Shown: piece after piece, positions 1 through 8,726 of the stretch
Numbering within the stretch: position 1 is the stretch's first letter
Layout of the letters: every line of letters begins with the position of its first letter
From: Prochlorococcus sp. AG-347-O22
GTDB taxonomy: Bacteria > Cyanobacteriota > Cyanobacteriia > PCC-6307 > Cyanobiaceae
Length of the DNA stretch: 40,513 nt
Direction: 5' to 3'
NCBI GenBank assembly: GCA_003278845.1
Contig: QCCX01000009.1
Location: 1-40,513 of the forward strand
Notes under the pieces: model-generated
What the model was told of the DNA's origin: nothing
Database searches by the model: none
What the model saw: the letters and a program-made list of their open reading frames with translations, nothing else
Translations under genes and position numbers: made by a program

Positions 1-70
1 TTGTAAGCGCTAAATAAAGAGAAATTAACGAACTTTTTACAAAAAAAAGAGTTTTAAACGTTTCTATCAT
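1..70 (-). CDS. Possible 5' end of a gene running off the window
   Basis: An open frame starts with ATG at 68-70 on the minus strand and reads MIETFKTLFFVKSSLISLY... to the window edge without a stop. It begins 15 nt after the crtH stop and is preceded by CCTCCTGA, which is not a good ribosome binding site. Too little is visible to name a family. It could be a chance frame. Confidence 0.35.
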   Translation of the reverse strand, partial: MIETFKTLFFVKSSLISLYLALT

Positions 71-85
71 TTCAGGAGGATTATT

Positions 86-1630
86 TTAGTCTGGCAATTT
101 AAAACTGTTTATGTTTAACTTTGCACCTATTTTGTGAGCGCATGCGTATCCACTAAAAGCAACTGCATTTAGGCCTTGGCCAGGGAAGCATGAATCACCT
201 ACGCAATAAAGATTTTGAATTTTTGTGGTATTGAAAGGCATTGGTAAAAGTCCAAGCAACTTTTTACTAGGAATTGGTCCATAACTACCTTCGTATCTTC
301 CAAGAAACTTTTTATGAGTTTTGGGAGTACCAATTTCTTTGTGATCAATATTTTGTTCAAGATTAGGAATAATAGTTGATATTTTTTCAACAAGAAATAA
401 AAAATATTTTTCTTTCTTTTGCAAATATTCTTTCCTAGATAGGCCTTCCCATTCACTCATTGATGAAGGAGTAAATGCATGCACTATATGTTTACCTTCC
501 GGAGCCAAAGACGCGTCAAGCAGTGTAGGTATAGAAACAAAAATTACTCCCTTTTCATTTTCTAATTCATCCCAATTTTCAACGATTATATGATGGCAAT
601 TAAGATTATCGGATATTAGATTTTTTTCTACTCCAAGGTGAATGGAAACAAATGAGGGAGAGGGTTTATAAGTTTCTGACCACTTATATTCACTTTTTGG
701 GACGTTTTTACTCGAAATTAATCCCTTAGTTTTTCCTTTTAATCCAAATGTATCCCATCTAGTGGAATTGGATACAATAATGTTTGAATATAATTCTTCC
801 CCATTTGAAAGCTTTACTCCTACCGCTTTCTCATCCTTTAAAAGGATTTCTTTCACATTGGCTTTATATCGAATTTCGCCACCTAATTTTTCGATTCCAG
901 AGACCAATTTTTCAGCTATCGTTCCTACTCCTCCTTTTGGATAATTTATTCCTCCAGCATGCCTATCTGTAAAAACCATTCCTGCATTAATCATAGGAGT
1001 TTTTAGAGCTGGCATTACTGACCAACAAAAACATTCAATATCAATAAATTTTAAAAGTTCAGGGTCTTTTATAAACTTTCTAGCAACATCTCCTGCATTT
1101 ACTGGCAACCATCTAGCTAACCCTAAACAGGATAATGGAGATTTAAAGAAGACTTTAAAAAGATAAATGGGATCCTCTATTGATAAAAGAGGCATTGAAT
1201 CTAAACATTTAAATACACTTGCACAAGTATCGTAAAATTTTTTGATTCCTTTTTTTTCCTTGGGAAAACTAGCTGATAATTTACTTATAAATTGCTCATA
1301 ATTTTTATCTACAGAAATAGTAAAGTTATTTGGGAGGTGATATTCAAGTTGCACGGGGTCAGGAACAGTTTCACATTTTTCATTAACATCTTTTAGAGCA
1401 CGAGTTAATAAATTAGTATAACCTTTATCACCAAATCCAAATATCATTGAAGCACCAACATCAAAGGTATATCCTTTTCTCTTGAAAGAGCCACCACTTC
1501 CCCCTGGAATAATATATTTCTCAAGGACTAGGACTTTAGCTCCCTTAGCCGATAATTGTGATGCCGTTACTAACCCCCCTATTCCAGAGCCAATTACAAT
1601 TGCGTCGAAATTCCTTGAATTAGTTTTCAT
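86..1630 (-). CDS. crtH: Carotene (prolycopene) isomerase CrtH/CRTISO
   Basis: FAD-dependent isomerase that converts poly-cis-lycopene to all-trans-lycopene in carotenoid synthesis at the thylakoid membrane. The protein is 514 aa, the usual length for CrtH. The N-terminus has the dinucleotide-binding fold GSGIGGLVTASQLSAKGAKV (residues about 13-32), followed by the family motif ILEKY-like LVLEKYIIPGGSGG. The C-terminus has the FAD-closing motif YCVGDSCFPGQGLNAVAFSG. It lies 24 nt downstream of trmFO on the same strand and may be cotranscribed with it. CrtI-type desaturases are related, but the GGSGGSF signature and length favour the isomerase. Confidence 0.9.
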   Translation of the reverse strand: MKTNSRNFDAIVIGSGIGGLVTASQLSAKGAKVLVLEKYIIPGGSGGSFKRKGYTFDVGASMIFGFGDKGYTNLLTRALKDVNEKCETVPDPVQLEYHLPNNFTISVDKNYEQFISKLSASFPKEKKGIKKFYDTCASVFKCLDSMPLLSIEDPIYLFKVFFKSPLSCLGLARWLPVNAGDVARKFIKDPELLKFIDIECFCWSVMPALKTPMINAGMVFTDRHAGGINYPKGGVGTIAEKLVSGIEKLGGEIRYKANVKEILLKDEKAVGVKLSNGEELYSNIIVSNSTRWDTFGLKGKTKGLISSKNVPKSEYKWSETYKPSPSFVSIHLGVEKNLISDNLNCHHIIVENWDELENEKGVIFVSIPTLLDASLAPEGKHIVHAFTPSSMSEWEGLSRKEYLQKKEKYFLFLVEKISTIIPNLEQNIDHKEIGTPKTHKKFLGRYEGSYGPIPSKKLLGLLPMPFNTTKIQNLYCVGDSCFPGQGLNAVAFSGYACAHKIGAKLNINSFKLPD

Positions 1631-1654
1631 TTTCTAGAGTGTTAGTTGCTTATT

Positions 1655-3067
1655 TTAATAAATCTCGACAAGTGTGTGGTCTTTTTCAAAATATGAATCT
1701 AATATTTTTTTAAACCCATTTAAGGCTTCTTTAGATCTCTGTTGATAAGCTTTATACCTTAATCTTTTATCATTTATTCTGTTAGCTAGTTCTGGGACCA
1801 AACCAAATGAAGCAGGCATTGGCTGAAATTTGTTTTTCTTCTGATTAGACATTATTTTATTTCTATTACTGATGAAATTCATAAGAGAGCCAATCATTGA
1901 TTCACTTGGAAAACTTACAGTTTTTTTCCCCTTAGCCAATAAGGATGCATTTATTCCTGCAAGCAATCCACCAGCAGCTGCAGCTGCATAACCTTCCGTT
2001 CCTGTTAGTTGACCAGCAGCGAAAAGATTTTCTCTTTTAATAAATTGCAATGTTGGTAAAAGTAATTTTGGAGACTCTAAAAAAGTATTTCTATGCATTA
2101 CTCCAAAACGTACAAACTCAGCCTTTTCCAAACCTGGAATCATTCTAAATATTCTTTTTTGCTCTGACCATTTAAGGTTAGTTTGAAAACCAACCATATT
2201 AAGTAATTTTCCTTCTAAATCCTCTTTCCTTAATTGGACAATTGCATGGGGTCTCTTTTGCAATCTATTTTCCTTATCGTATAAATCACCCCATTTTGGA
2301 TTCCACAACCCAATAGATTTCAAGGGTCCGAACCTCATTGTATCAACTCCCCTTCTAGCAATTTCTTCAATTGGCAAACAAGCTTCAAAGAAATTAGCAG
2401 ATTCTTTATCAAAGTCTTTTAAATTAGCTTGCTCTCCTTCAATCAATTCTCTTCTAAAGGTCATATAGTCATCCTTATTTAAAGGACAATTCAAATATGC
2501 TGGATCACCTTTATCATACCTACTTGCTTTAAAGACAATCTCTTGGTTAATAGTATCACCATAAATTATTGGACTAGCGGCATCAAAAAAATGACAGGCA
2601 TCAATACCCGTAAAATCACGAATCTTATATGATAACTCATCTGAAGTTAATGGACCCGTAGCGAGGATAGTAATATTTTCTTTGTTTGGGAAGTCCAACT
2701 GTTCAAACCTCTTGATTTCAATTAAAGGATGATTAGATAAAACTTCAGTCAAAGCGTTACTAAATTTTGATCTATCAACCGCCAAGGCACCTCCAGCTGG
2801 AACAGCAAATTTATCTGCAGTATTAACTATCAATGAATTAAAACCTCTTAGCTCTTGCTGCAATAAACCTGCAGCTCTATCTGGACTTAAAGCTCCAAAA
2901 CTATTGCTACAAACTAATTCTGCAAATGCACCCGTATGATGAGCAGGAGTTGATTTGATAGGTCTCATTTCAACTAATTTAACTGGCACACCAGCGTTTG
3001 CCAATTGCCAAGCAGCTTCAGAACCTGCGAGGCCTGCTCCAATTACTATTACTTCTTTCTCTATCAA
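1655..3067 (-). CDS. trmFO: Methylenetetrahydrofolate--tRNA-(uracil-5-)-methyltransferase TrmFO
   Basis: Folate- and FAD-dependent enzyme that makes 5-methyluridine at position 54 in the tRNA T loop (formerly Gid). The protein is 470 aa, typical of the family. Residues 6-25 hold the FAD motif [20 protein letters not shown], followed by the TrmFO-specific stretch [15 protein letters not shown] and [14 protein letters not shown], which contains the conserved Cys. The C-terminal [22 protein letters not shown] is the second family signature. It lies head-to-tail between psbY (6 nt upstream) and crtH, suggesting one minus-strand transcript. Confidence 0.95.
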   Translation of the reverse strand: MIEKEVIVIGAGLAGSEAAWQLANAGVPVKLVEMRPIKSTPAHHTGAFAELVCSNSFGALSPDRAAGLLQQELRGFNSLIVNTADKFAVPAGGALAVDRSKFSNALTEVLSNHPLIEIKRFEQLDFPNKENITILATGPLTSDELSYKIRDFTGIDACHFFDAASPIIYGDTINQEIVFKASRYDKGDPAYLNCPLNKDDYMTFRRELIEGEQANLKDFDKESANFFEACLPIEEIARRGVDTMRFGPLKSIGLWNPKWGDLYDKENRLQKRPHAIVQLRKEDLEGKLLNMVGFQTNLKWSEQKRIFRMIPGLEKAEFVRFGVMHRNTFLESPKLLLPTLQFIKRENLFAAGQLTGTEGYAAAAAGGLLAGINASLLAKGKKTVSFPSESMIGSLMNFISNRNKIMSNQKKNKFQPMPASFGLVPELANRINDKRLRYKAYQQRSKEALNGFKKILDSYFEKDHTLVEIY

Positions 3068-3073
3068 ATCGAA

Positions 3074-3190
3074 TTAATCCTTACCCAAAAAGTCTCTATT
3101 GAATTGCTCTCTTGCAGGCTTTTGAATGTTAAATACTACCCAAGCTAGAGCAGCAATAATTGGAGCAAAAACGACAATAGTTCTTAACAT
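3074..3190 (-). CDS. psbY: Photosystem II protein Y
   Basis: A 38-aa protein reading [20 protein letters not shown] then [18 protein letters not shown]. It has one N-terminal transmembrane helix and a short charged tail. PsbY is a small peripheral subunit of photosystem II in the thylakoid. The helix with the WVVFNI turn and the arginine-rich tail fit the Prochlorococcus PsbY family as I know it. The gene is upstream of trmFO by 6 nt. Confidence 0.8.
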   Translation of the reverse strand: MLRTIVVFAPIIAALAWVVFNIQKPAREQFNRDFLGKD

Positions 3191-3366
3191 CTTTTTAATT
3201 TGATTACTAACTAAATATATTAGCTTTTTAACGCAAATAGGGAGAGAATTATTAATTTTTTATCTAATAAGTTAAAAATTGTATTGCAATTGTTTAAGTA
3301 AGGATATTAAGTTGTTTTTTTTACCTTAAAAAGGGATAATTCAATATGTATTCTTTTTAACATTAT

Positions 3367-3438
3367 GGGTCGCTAGCTCAGCGGTAGAGCATCCGGCTTT
3401 TAACCGGCTGGTCCTGAGTTCGAATCTCAGGCGACCCA
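3367..3438 (+). tRNA. tRNA-Lys (anticodon TTT)
   Basis: Acceptor arms GGGTCGC and GCGACCC pair perfectly over 7 bp with discriminator A. The D arm is GCTCAGCGGTAGAGC. The anticodon loop CTTTTAA holds TTT, and the T arm is CTGAGTTCGAATCTCAG. CCA is not fully encoded (the acceptor is followed by CA). No repeated fragments of this tRNA are seen, unlike tRNA-Pro. Confidence 0.95.
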
Positions 3439-3953
3439 CATTTAAATTAATTGAATTCATTGATCATAAATAAATTAAAATAACTTAAAATTAGCTTTAA
3501 AAAAATACTTCTATTAACAAAATAATAAATATTGATTACCTATAAAGAATAAAGTTAATCATATTCGAAAGGTTAATTTTAAGACCAATTAATCAATAAA
3601 GTAATTAGGAAATTTCTAGTTTAGTTTTCAATTATGACTGGCATATAAAAAATAACATTGCGTTAATGATTTAAAAGATAAAAATTTCACAATGATTAAT
3701 CTTTGCAAAACATAAAAAAATAATAGAATTTTAACTGAATTTAAAACGGCATTATATCCATAGAGAAAAACAATACATCCAATAAATATCATTCAGGGAA
3801 AAGCTAAGCCTCTTGCATCAACTATGTAACATTGTTGTAACGCTCAATTAAATCGCAAAAAAAAAAGCAAGAATTAATTAATTTCAGATAATTTACTTTA
3901 CAAACCTTTACATTTACTGTTACAATGATTTACATAAATTCACTTTTTTTATC
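3439..3953. other. 515-nt AT-rich intergenic region upstream of the HLI gene
   Basis: I see no credible gene here. The last 130 nt hold several TTACA/TGTAA elements: TGTAAC and TTGTAAC near 3825-3840 and three TTTACA/GTTACA copies at 3907, 3919 and 3929. A dense set of these next to an HLI gene suggests a light- or stress-responsive promoter. Confidence 0.5.
3919..3934 (+). promoter_or_regulatory. Candidate HLR1 (RpaB) box
   Basis: GTTACAATGATTTACA matches the cyanobacterial HLR1 consensus (G/T)TTACA(T/A)(T/A)NN(T/A)TTACA at every defined position. HLR1 is bound by the response regulator RpaB and commonly controls high-light genes including hli. It ends 19 nt before the ATG, close for a promoter element, so it could repress by overlapping the core promoter or 5' leader. 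Confidence 0.55.
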
Positions 3954-4061
3954 ATGACTCCTGAAGCAGAACGTTTTAATGGTTGGGCAGCAATGTTAGG
4001 TTTTGTAGCAGCTGTAGGTGCCTACGTAACAACTGGTCAAATCATTCCTGGTTGGTTTTAA
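3954..4061 (+). CDS. hli: High-light-inducible protein, short form
   Basis: A 35-aa protein, MTPEAERFNGWAAMLGFVAA then VGAYVTTGQIIPGWF. The segment ERFNGWAAMLGFVAA is the chlorophyll-binding ELIP/HLIP helix motif (ExxNGxxAMxGF) followed by the usual IIPGWF end. HLI proteins bind chlorophyll and carotenoid in the thylakoid and protect photosystem assembly under strong light. At 35 aa it is the minimal Prochlorococcus form, too short for automatic gene callers. An HLR1-like box lies just upstream and a strong terminator follows. Confidence 0.92.
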   Translation: MTPEAERFNGWAAMLGFVAAVGAYVTTGQIIPGWF

Positions 4062-4063
4062 AT

Positions 4064-4089
4064 TTCAGAAGTAATTTTCATCTTCTGAA
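4064..4089 (+). terminator. Hairpin directly after hli
   Basis: TTCAGAAG (4064-4071) pairs perfectly with CTTCTGAA (4082-4089) just after the hli stop. There is no long T-run, so it may be a 3' end stabiliser rather than the terminator itself. Confidence 0.5.
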
Positions 4090-4140
4090 AATCGTTTGAG
4101 ATAACATTCTTAAACTAAAATCAAATACGACAAAACTTTT

Positions 4141-4185
4141 AACATTTCTTCTATTCAATTATTTGAAGAAATGTTATTTTTTTTT
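4141..4185 (+). terminator. Rho-independent terminator of hli
   Basis: AACATTTCTTC (4141-4151) pairs over 11 bp with GAAGAAATGTT (4165-4175) and is followed by a T-run to 4185. This gives hli a 120-nt 3' UTR. Confidence 0.85.
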
Positions 4186-4403
4186 ACTTCCTTTTATTTT
4201 ATATTTCCAAAAATTATTGTTTTATTCATAGAAACAGCCAAGAAAAATCTGGCAATGACTGATTCTGTATCCTGTCTTTATAAATTAAGTTTTATTCATT
4301 AAATTACATTAGGGAATTTTTAATTTACAAGAAAATAAATAAGACTAATTTTAAATATTTTTAATTGAATTAGAATTTATGTTGTAAAAATGCATCATAA
4401 GGC

Positions 4404-4529
4404 TTATTTATTTTTTTCAATATTGTCTAGACATGTTGAGCACAAAAGATGTCCCTTTTTTTTCCAAAATGTCTTTGTAGATCTTTCTATATCTTTTCTA
4501 CAAATTAGACATTTAAATATCGGAGTCAT
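4404..4529 (-). CDS. Small zinc-ribbon-like protein, 41 aa
   Basis: The minus strand encodes MTPIFKCLICRKDIERSTKT then FWKKKGHLLCSTCLDNIEKNK. Two CxxC pairs (CLIC at 7-10 and CSTC at 30-33) are placed as in a zinc ribbon, so it probably binds one zinc. It is shorter than most zinc-ribbon proteins and has no other domain. It sits alone between the hli terminator and the porin terminator. Function unknown; an RNA polymerase- or protein-binding accessory is possible but not shown. An opposite-strand frame covers the same DNA and is treated as a shadow. Confidence 0.6.
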   Translation of the reverse strand: MTPIFKCLICRKDIERSTKTFWKKKGHLLCSTCLDNIEKNK

Positions 4530-4582
4530 TAAAATTTATTCTCTAATTATTAATTTAACCAAGTTTCCAAATTTAGCTTATC

Positions 4583-4618
4583 AAAAAAAAAGACCTGCAC
4601 ATAGGCAGGTCTCTTTTT
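4583..4618 (-). terminator. Bidirectional terminator of downstream porin gene
   Basis: AGACCTGC (4591-4598) pairs with GCAGGTCT (4605-4612), with A-rich sequence on the left and T-rich on the right, so it can end transcription on either strand. It lies 36 nt past the porin stop. An identical copy follows the second porin gene. Confidence 0.85.
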
Positions 4619-5578
4619 AATTAAAAAGTTAATTTAAAATTATTTAAATAAACTTAGAAGCTAAAGCTTGTTGTAACAACCATTCCAAAAGCGTTGTCAT
4701 CAGCGTCTTCAATCATGAATACACCTGGTGTGACTGTCATGCCATCATTTACATCATATGAATATGCAAGCTCATACATGTAGTTGTCTTGATGATCTGC
4801 AGCTAGACCTTGTGTTGATGCACCAAGACTTAATGATCCAGGACCAATCTCAGATGTAAGACCTAAGAAAAGACTGTCAGCATCATCATCATCAAATTCG
4901 TATCCAGCACTTACTGAATAAGGTGCATCAGGTGTGTATGCAGCTTGGATACTATAGAATGATGTGTCTCCACCAGTTTCATCATCATCTGTGTAAGCAA
5001 CCGCTACACCGTAAACATCAGTAGTGTATGCGAGTTCTAAACCAACAGTACTTGAATCTTCAGCAGTTAAAACACCAGCAGCTTCAGTACCAAAACCAAT
5101 TCCACCAGCTGCTGTGAATCCATTACCGAAGTCATAAGATGCAGCTACTGCTGAATCAGCCGATCCACCAATGCTTGGAGTACCACAATTACTTAAAGTG
5201 TCTGTAAATGCGCTGTAAGCACAAGCTCCAGAGTTAAGATCATCAACTCCAGTACCGTCTCCAGCAGTTACTGTGAAACCACCAAGTGGGAAAGTATAGG
5301 CAATACCATCAAGGGCTAGATAGTCAGGAGTACCTACTTCAAGAGCAACTTCTTCACCATCAACGTCAAGAGTATCGCTAATAGAAGCCATGGAACCATC
5401 CATAATGGCGTCAACAGCGGTTGTACTTGCGTTACCACCGATGATAGCTACGGAAAGTGAATCTTCACCAGTGAATGATGTGCTCAAATCCATTGAGTAA
5501 TCATAGGTGAATGTTGTTATTCCATCATCAGCACCTTCATTAATAGAACCTACATAGAATGTAGTTCCGAATGATGCA
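4585..5578. repeat. Left copy of a 994-bp direct duplication (porin C-terminal part plus terminator)
   Basis: From about 4585 to 5578 the sequence appears identical, base for base, to 5897-6890 (offset 1312). It covers the last ~310 codons of the porin, its 3' UTR and its terminator. Identity stops abruptly at GAATGATGCA, in codons near the end of the diverging N-terminal part. This is the pattern of recent duplication or ongoing gene conversion. Confidence 0.9.
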
Positions 5579-5808
5579 GTTGTTGTAGATGAAAAAGAGT
5601 CAGCTGGAGCATCTACTAGGCCTTCACCACCAGCTAGTAAAAGACTCTCTGTCTGTTCGTCATTATTGAAAGAATTAGCTAAATCAATTCTTTCTGAATC
5701 AGAATAGTTTGAAATTTCGTTGAGGTTAACCTCATTTGCGTTAGCAGAAAAAGGAGCTAAAAGTCCTAAAGCTGCTGGAGCTACCAGCAAACGCTGAAAA
5801 AGCTTCAT
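4654..5808 (-). CDS. Outer-membrane porin, Prochlorococcus type (copy 1)
   Basis: 384-aa secreted beta-barrel protein. It starts with a signal peptide (MKLFQRLLVAPAALGLLAPF, cleavage near SANA) and ends in aromatic F (TTSFSF), as outer-membrane porins do. The body is Asp/Gly/Ser-rich with alternating hydrophobic strands and a carboxylate-terminated FDDDDADS segment. GAGGA lies 8 nt before the ATG, supporting this start. It probably mediates solute diffusion across the outer membrane. From ASFGTTFYVGS to the end it is identical to the next gene; only the mature N-terminal ~50 residues differ, here NEVNLNEISNYSDSERIDLA with no coiled-coil segment. Confidence 0.85.
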   Translation of the reverse strand: MKLFQRLLVAPAALGLLAPFSANANEVNLNEISNYSDSERIDLANSFNNDEQTESLLLAGGEGLVDAPADSFSSTTTASFGTTFYVGSINEGADDGITTFTYDYSMDLSTSFTGEDSLSVAIIGGNASTTAVDAIMDGSMASISDTLDVDGEEVALEVGTPDYLALDGIAYTFPLGGFTVTAGDGTGVDDLNSGACAYSAFTDTLSNCGTPSIGGSADSAVAASYDFGNGFTAAGGIGFGTEAAGVLTAEDSSTVGLELAYTTDVYGVAVAYTDDDETGGDTSFYSIQAAYTPDAPYSVSAGYEFDDDDADSLFLGLTSEIGPGSLSLGASTQGLAADHQDNYMYELAYSYDVNDGMTVTPGVFMIEDADDNAFGMVVTTSFSF

Positions 5809-5896
5809 TTTTTGTCCTCACACAGGAATACAATTATTATAATAGTACGTTATTTTTTTTTTGGTAGAGGTAAAGAGACAAAATAAAAAGAGTCAT

Positions 5897-5930
5897 AAAA
5901 AAAGACCTGCACATAGGCAGGTCTCTTTTT
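5897..5930 (-). terminator. Terminator of porin copy 2
   Basis: AGACCTGC (5903-5910) and GCAGGTCT (5917-5924) with a T-run to 5930: the duplicate of the structure at 4583-4618. It separates the two porin genes, so each probably has its own transcript. Confidence 0.85.
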
Positions 5931-6890
5931 AATTAAAAAGTTAATTTAAAATTATTTAAATAAACTTAGAAGCTAAAGCTTGTTGTAACAACCATTCCAA
6001 AAGCGTTGTCATCAGCGTCTTCAATCATGAATACACCTGGTGTGACTGTCATGCCATCATTTACATCATATGAATATGCAAGCTCATACATGTAGTTGTC
6101 TTGATGATCTGCAGCTAGACCTTGTGTTGATGCACCAAGACTTAATGATCCAGGACCAATCTCAGATGTAAGACCTAAGAAAAGACTGTCAGCATCATCA
6201 TCATCAAATTCGTATCCAGCACTTACTGAATAAGGTGCATCAGGTGTGTATGCAGCTTGGATACTATAGAATGATGTGTCTCCACCAGTTTCATCATCAT
6301 CTGTGTAAGCAACCGCTACACCGTAAACATCAGTAGTGTATGCGAGTTCTAAACCAACAGTACTTGAATCTTCAGCAGTTAAAACACCAGCAGCTTCAGT
6401 ACCAAAACCAATTCCACCAGCTGCTGTGAATCCATTACCGAAGTCATAAGATGCAGCTACTGCTGAATCAGCCGATCCACCAATGCTTGGAGTACCACAA
6501 TTACTTAAAGTGTCTGTAAATGCGCTGTAAGCACAAGCTCCAGAGTTAAGATCATCAACTCCAGTACCGTCTCCAGCAGTTACTGTGAAACCACCAAGTG
6601 GGAAAGTATAGGCAATACCATCAAGGGCTAGATAGTCAGGAGTACCTACTTCAAGAGCAACTTCTTCACCATCAACGTCAAGAGTATCGCTAATAGAAGC
6701 CATGGAACCATCCATAATGGCGTCAACAGCGGTTGTACTTGCGTTACCACCGATGATAGCTACGGAAAGTGAATCTTCACCAGTGAATGATGTGCTCAAA
6801 TCCATTGAGTAATCATAGGTGAATGTTGTTATTCCATCATCAGCACCTTCATTAATAGAACCTACATAGAATGTAGTTCCGAATGATGCA
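5897..6890. repeat. Right copy of the 994-bp porin duplication
   Basis: Identical to 4585-5578 as far as I can compare by eye. Upstream of it (6891-7084) the two porin genes differ in sequence and length of the N-terminal region, and the promoters are different too. Confidence 0.9.
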
Positions 6891-7084
6891 GATGTTGTTT
6901 CGGAGAATGAACCAGCTTCAAGATTGTTGAATCTAGCTTCTAGACCGTCTACACGGCTATTTGTAACTGCGATTTCTTCAGCAGCGTTGAAGTCATTAAT
7001 TGTGACTTCATTTGCAGTAGCAGACATAGGAGCAAGTAAGCCTAATGTCGCAGGTGCTACTAGCAAGCTTTTAAAAAGCTTCAT
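5966..7084 (-). CDS. Outer-membrane porin, Prochlorococcus type (copy 2)
   Basis: I place the start at 7084, where GAGG lies 7 nt before the ATG and a signal peptide (MKLFKSLLVAPATLGLLAPM, cleavage near SATA) begins; the longer frame to 7147 adds 21 residues with no secretion signal. The mature N-terminus NEVTINDFNAAEEIAVTNSR then VDGLEARFNNLEAGSF looks like the short helical/coiled-coil stalk seen before the barrel in cyanobacterial Som-type porins. The rest is identical to copy 1. The pair may offer two N-terminal anchors for one barrel, kept uniform by gene conversion. Confidence 0.85.
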   Translation of the reverse strand: MKLFKSLLVAPATLGLLAPMSATANEVTINDFNAAEEIAVTNSRVDGLEARFNNLEAGSFSETTSASFGTTFYVGSINEGADDGITTFTYDYSMDLSTSFTGEDSLSVAIIGGNASTTAVDAIMDGSMASISDTLDVDGEEVALEVGTPDYLALDGIAYTFPLGGFTVTAGDGTGVDDLNSGACAYSAFTDTLSNCGTPSIGGSADSAVAASYDFGNGFTAAGGIGFGTEAAGVLTAEDSSTVGLELAYTTDVYGVAVAYTDDDETGGDTSFYSIQAAYTPDAPYSVSAGYEFDDDDADSLFLGLTSEIGPGSLSLGASTQGLAADHQDNYMYELAYSYDVNDGMTVTPGVFMIEDADDNAFGMVVTTSFSF

Positions 7085-7262
7085 AAATTTCCTCACACGA
7101 AATTTAAAGTACACCTCAAGATAGTGTATTGAGGCATACAAAATCAAGTATCAACGAATACATTTTTGAATAATTTGTGCCACTTTCTAAAGTTATACAA
7201 TCAGTTTTCCTGTAATTTCTATTTATTTATTTTTGTATTGTCTTAATTATTGATAATGTAAG

Positions 7263-7427
7263 TTAAATTTTTTTGGAAATTTTGAAGGAAACTTTTTCCG
7301 TTTTGTATTTTTTCTTTTTTTTATTATCAACTGCATCAACATACCATCCAGAAGCCAATCTAGTATCAATTTCTTCGTAACTTTCTTTTTGATTTAATTT
7401 ATTTAGGGATTTCTTTTTATAGTCCAT
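7263..7427 (-). CDS. Small hypothetical protein, 54 aa
   Basis: The minus strand reads MDYKKKSLNKLNQKESYEEI then DTRLASGWYVDAVDNKKKKK and a basic tail. The protein is very lysine-rich at both ends, with one conserved-looking core LASGWYVDAVD. No membrane segment or signal peptide. The coding look (balanced codons, intact frame in very AT-rich DNA) supports it, but I do not recognise a family with certainty. Confidence 0.5.
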   Translation of the reverse strand: MDYKKKSLNKLNQKESYEEIDTRLASGWYVDAVDNKKKKKYKTEKVSFKISKKI

Positions 7428-7653
7428 ATAAATGTCAAAGTTTTTACTTTAATAAAAAAAATATAGCATTTAAATAAAACTTGAGCAGTAAATTAATTTG
7501 TTTAAAAGTTTTTTAATGGGATTTTGAAATTATTTTTTTGGGTTTGACTTTCCTGAAATCTTTAGAAAAAAGAAAAAAAACTTTTATTTCCCTCGACGGA
7601 AAAAATAATTAGTTATATTTTTTAAAAATTAAACCTGAGGAGCACAAGGTCAA

Positions 7654-7758
7654 ATGACTCAACTTAATCTTATAGTGAATTCTCTACCCAGAGATTTACT
7701 TGAATTTGTTTTCTTTCTTGCAGTTGGTTACACAGCAGGATCAGTCGGCATAATTTAA
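7654..7758 (+). CDS. Small single-pass membrane protein, 34 aa
   Basis: MTQLNLIVNSLPRDLLEFVF then FLAVGYTAGSVGII. One hydrophobic helix fills the C-terminal half. GAGGAG lies 14 nt before the ATG, longer than ideal. Size and shape resemble small thylakoid subunits, but I cannot match it to a named Psb/Pet/Psa/Ndh protein. It stands alone between the porin and apt regions. Confidence 0.5.
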   Translation: MTQLNLIVNSLPRDLLEFVFFLAVGYTAGSVGII

Positions 7759-7867
7759 GTCTAATCAACTCGAATTTTTACCTAATTTTTAAATTTAATT
7801 TAGGAAATATTTGATTAAAAATAAAAATTATTTAAAAAAATTTTTTTAAACTATTCAATTTTGTCTT

Positions 7868-8380
7868 TCAGAGAGAAATAATTGAATGTATGGGAAAATC
7901 AATTTTTGATCTGCCTTTCAATTTAGTTAATTCAACAACGGTTATTAAACCTATAATCTCTTTTTTTTGTTCTTGAAGCATCTTCGAGACACAATTAACT
8001 GTTCCACCTGTAGCTAACAAGTCATCTACGATTACAAAAGAATTAAATTTTTTCAGGGCATTTTTTTGTACTGAAAGAGAATTTTTTCCATATTCCAAAT
8101 CATAATCTCTTGTAAATACATGTCCTGGGAGCTTTCCCGGTTTTCGTGCAACAATCATGGGTTTTGATGATTCTAGAGCAACTGCAGAACCAAAAATAAA
8201 TCCCCTCGCATCTATGGAAATTATTGCTTCAGCATTTTTTAATAATTGATTTGAAGACATTTTTAAAATAAGGTCCTGAAAAATATCTGGATATTGAAGA
8301 ATTTCTAGAATGTCTTTAAAATCAATACCTTTTTTTGGAAAATCCTCATAAGTGAGAATCAAATCTTCTAATTTTTTCAT
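7868..8380 (-). CDS. apt: Adenine phosphoribosyltransferase
   Basis: Salvages adenine: adenine + PRPP gives AMP + pyrophosphate, in the cytoplasm. The PRPP-binding motif VIVDDLLATGGT sits in the C-terminal half, with the upstream SIDARGFIFGSAVAL and ARKPGKLPG motifs typical of Apt. I start at ATG 8380 (MKKLEDLILTYEDFPKKGI), giving 170 aa, the family norm; a TTG at 8401 would add seven residues with no family counterpart. It is the last core-type gene before the tRNA-Pro island. Confidence 0.93.
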   Translation of the reverse strand: MKKLEDLILTYEDFPKKGIDFKDILEILQYPDIFQDLILKMSSNQLLKNAEAIISIDARGFIFGSAVALESSKPMIVARKPGKLPGHVFTRDYDLEYGKNSLSVQKNALKKFNSFVIVDDLLATGGTVNCVSKMLQEQKKEIIGLITVVELTKLKGRSKIDFPIHSIISL

Positions 8381-8634
8381 ACTTCTAAGTCTCGGAAGCA
8401 ATTCAAATGGATATCCATTTGGATTTCAATTTATATTATAGATATGTCGTAATTAATGAAATTTGAAAGCCAACTTATTAGTAATTTATTGGTTTGGATA
8501 AATTAATTTAAAGAGTTAATAAAACTTTTTTTTGAAAATACTAAGATCATTTTCTGGCCTAAAAAGTTATTTTTTTGTCAACTTCATGAACTTAGTCTTT
8601 TAAAAATGACTTTTATGAACTAAAAACTATTGAG

Positions 8635-8673
8635 CGGGGAGTGGTGCAGCTTAATAGCGCGAGTTCTAAAACT
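8635..8673 (+). repeat. Oldest tRNA-Pro 5'-half relic
   Basis: CGGGGAGTGGTGCAGCTTAA then TAGCGCGAGT matches the first 30 nt of the intact tRNA-Pro with about five changes and then fades out in the anticodon arm. The 30 nt before it also resemble the sequence before the 9574 and 10211 copies. It marks the outer left edge of the island, just after apt. Confidence 0.7.
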
Positions 8674-8726
8674 AGAGCTATTTCCTTTTTTATTTGAATC
8701 ACATAAAGTGGACTTTTCTTAAATCA

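Noticed and set aside
4390..4620. 76-aa plus-strand open frame
   Set aside because: It lies antisense to the zinc-ribbon frame and runs through the porin terminator; the minus frame has the CxxC pairs.
7084..7147. Longer start for porin copy 2
   Set aside because: The added 21 residues would hide the signal peptide, and the GAGG site supports ATG 7084.
8635..8673. Second functional tRNA-Pro
   Set aside because: The 3' half, T arm and acceptor partner are absent; only the 5' 30-odd nt match.
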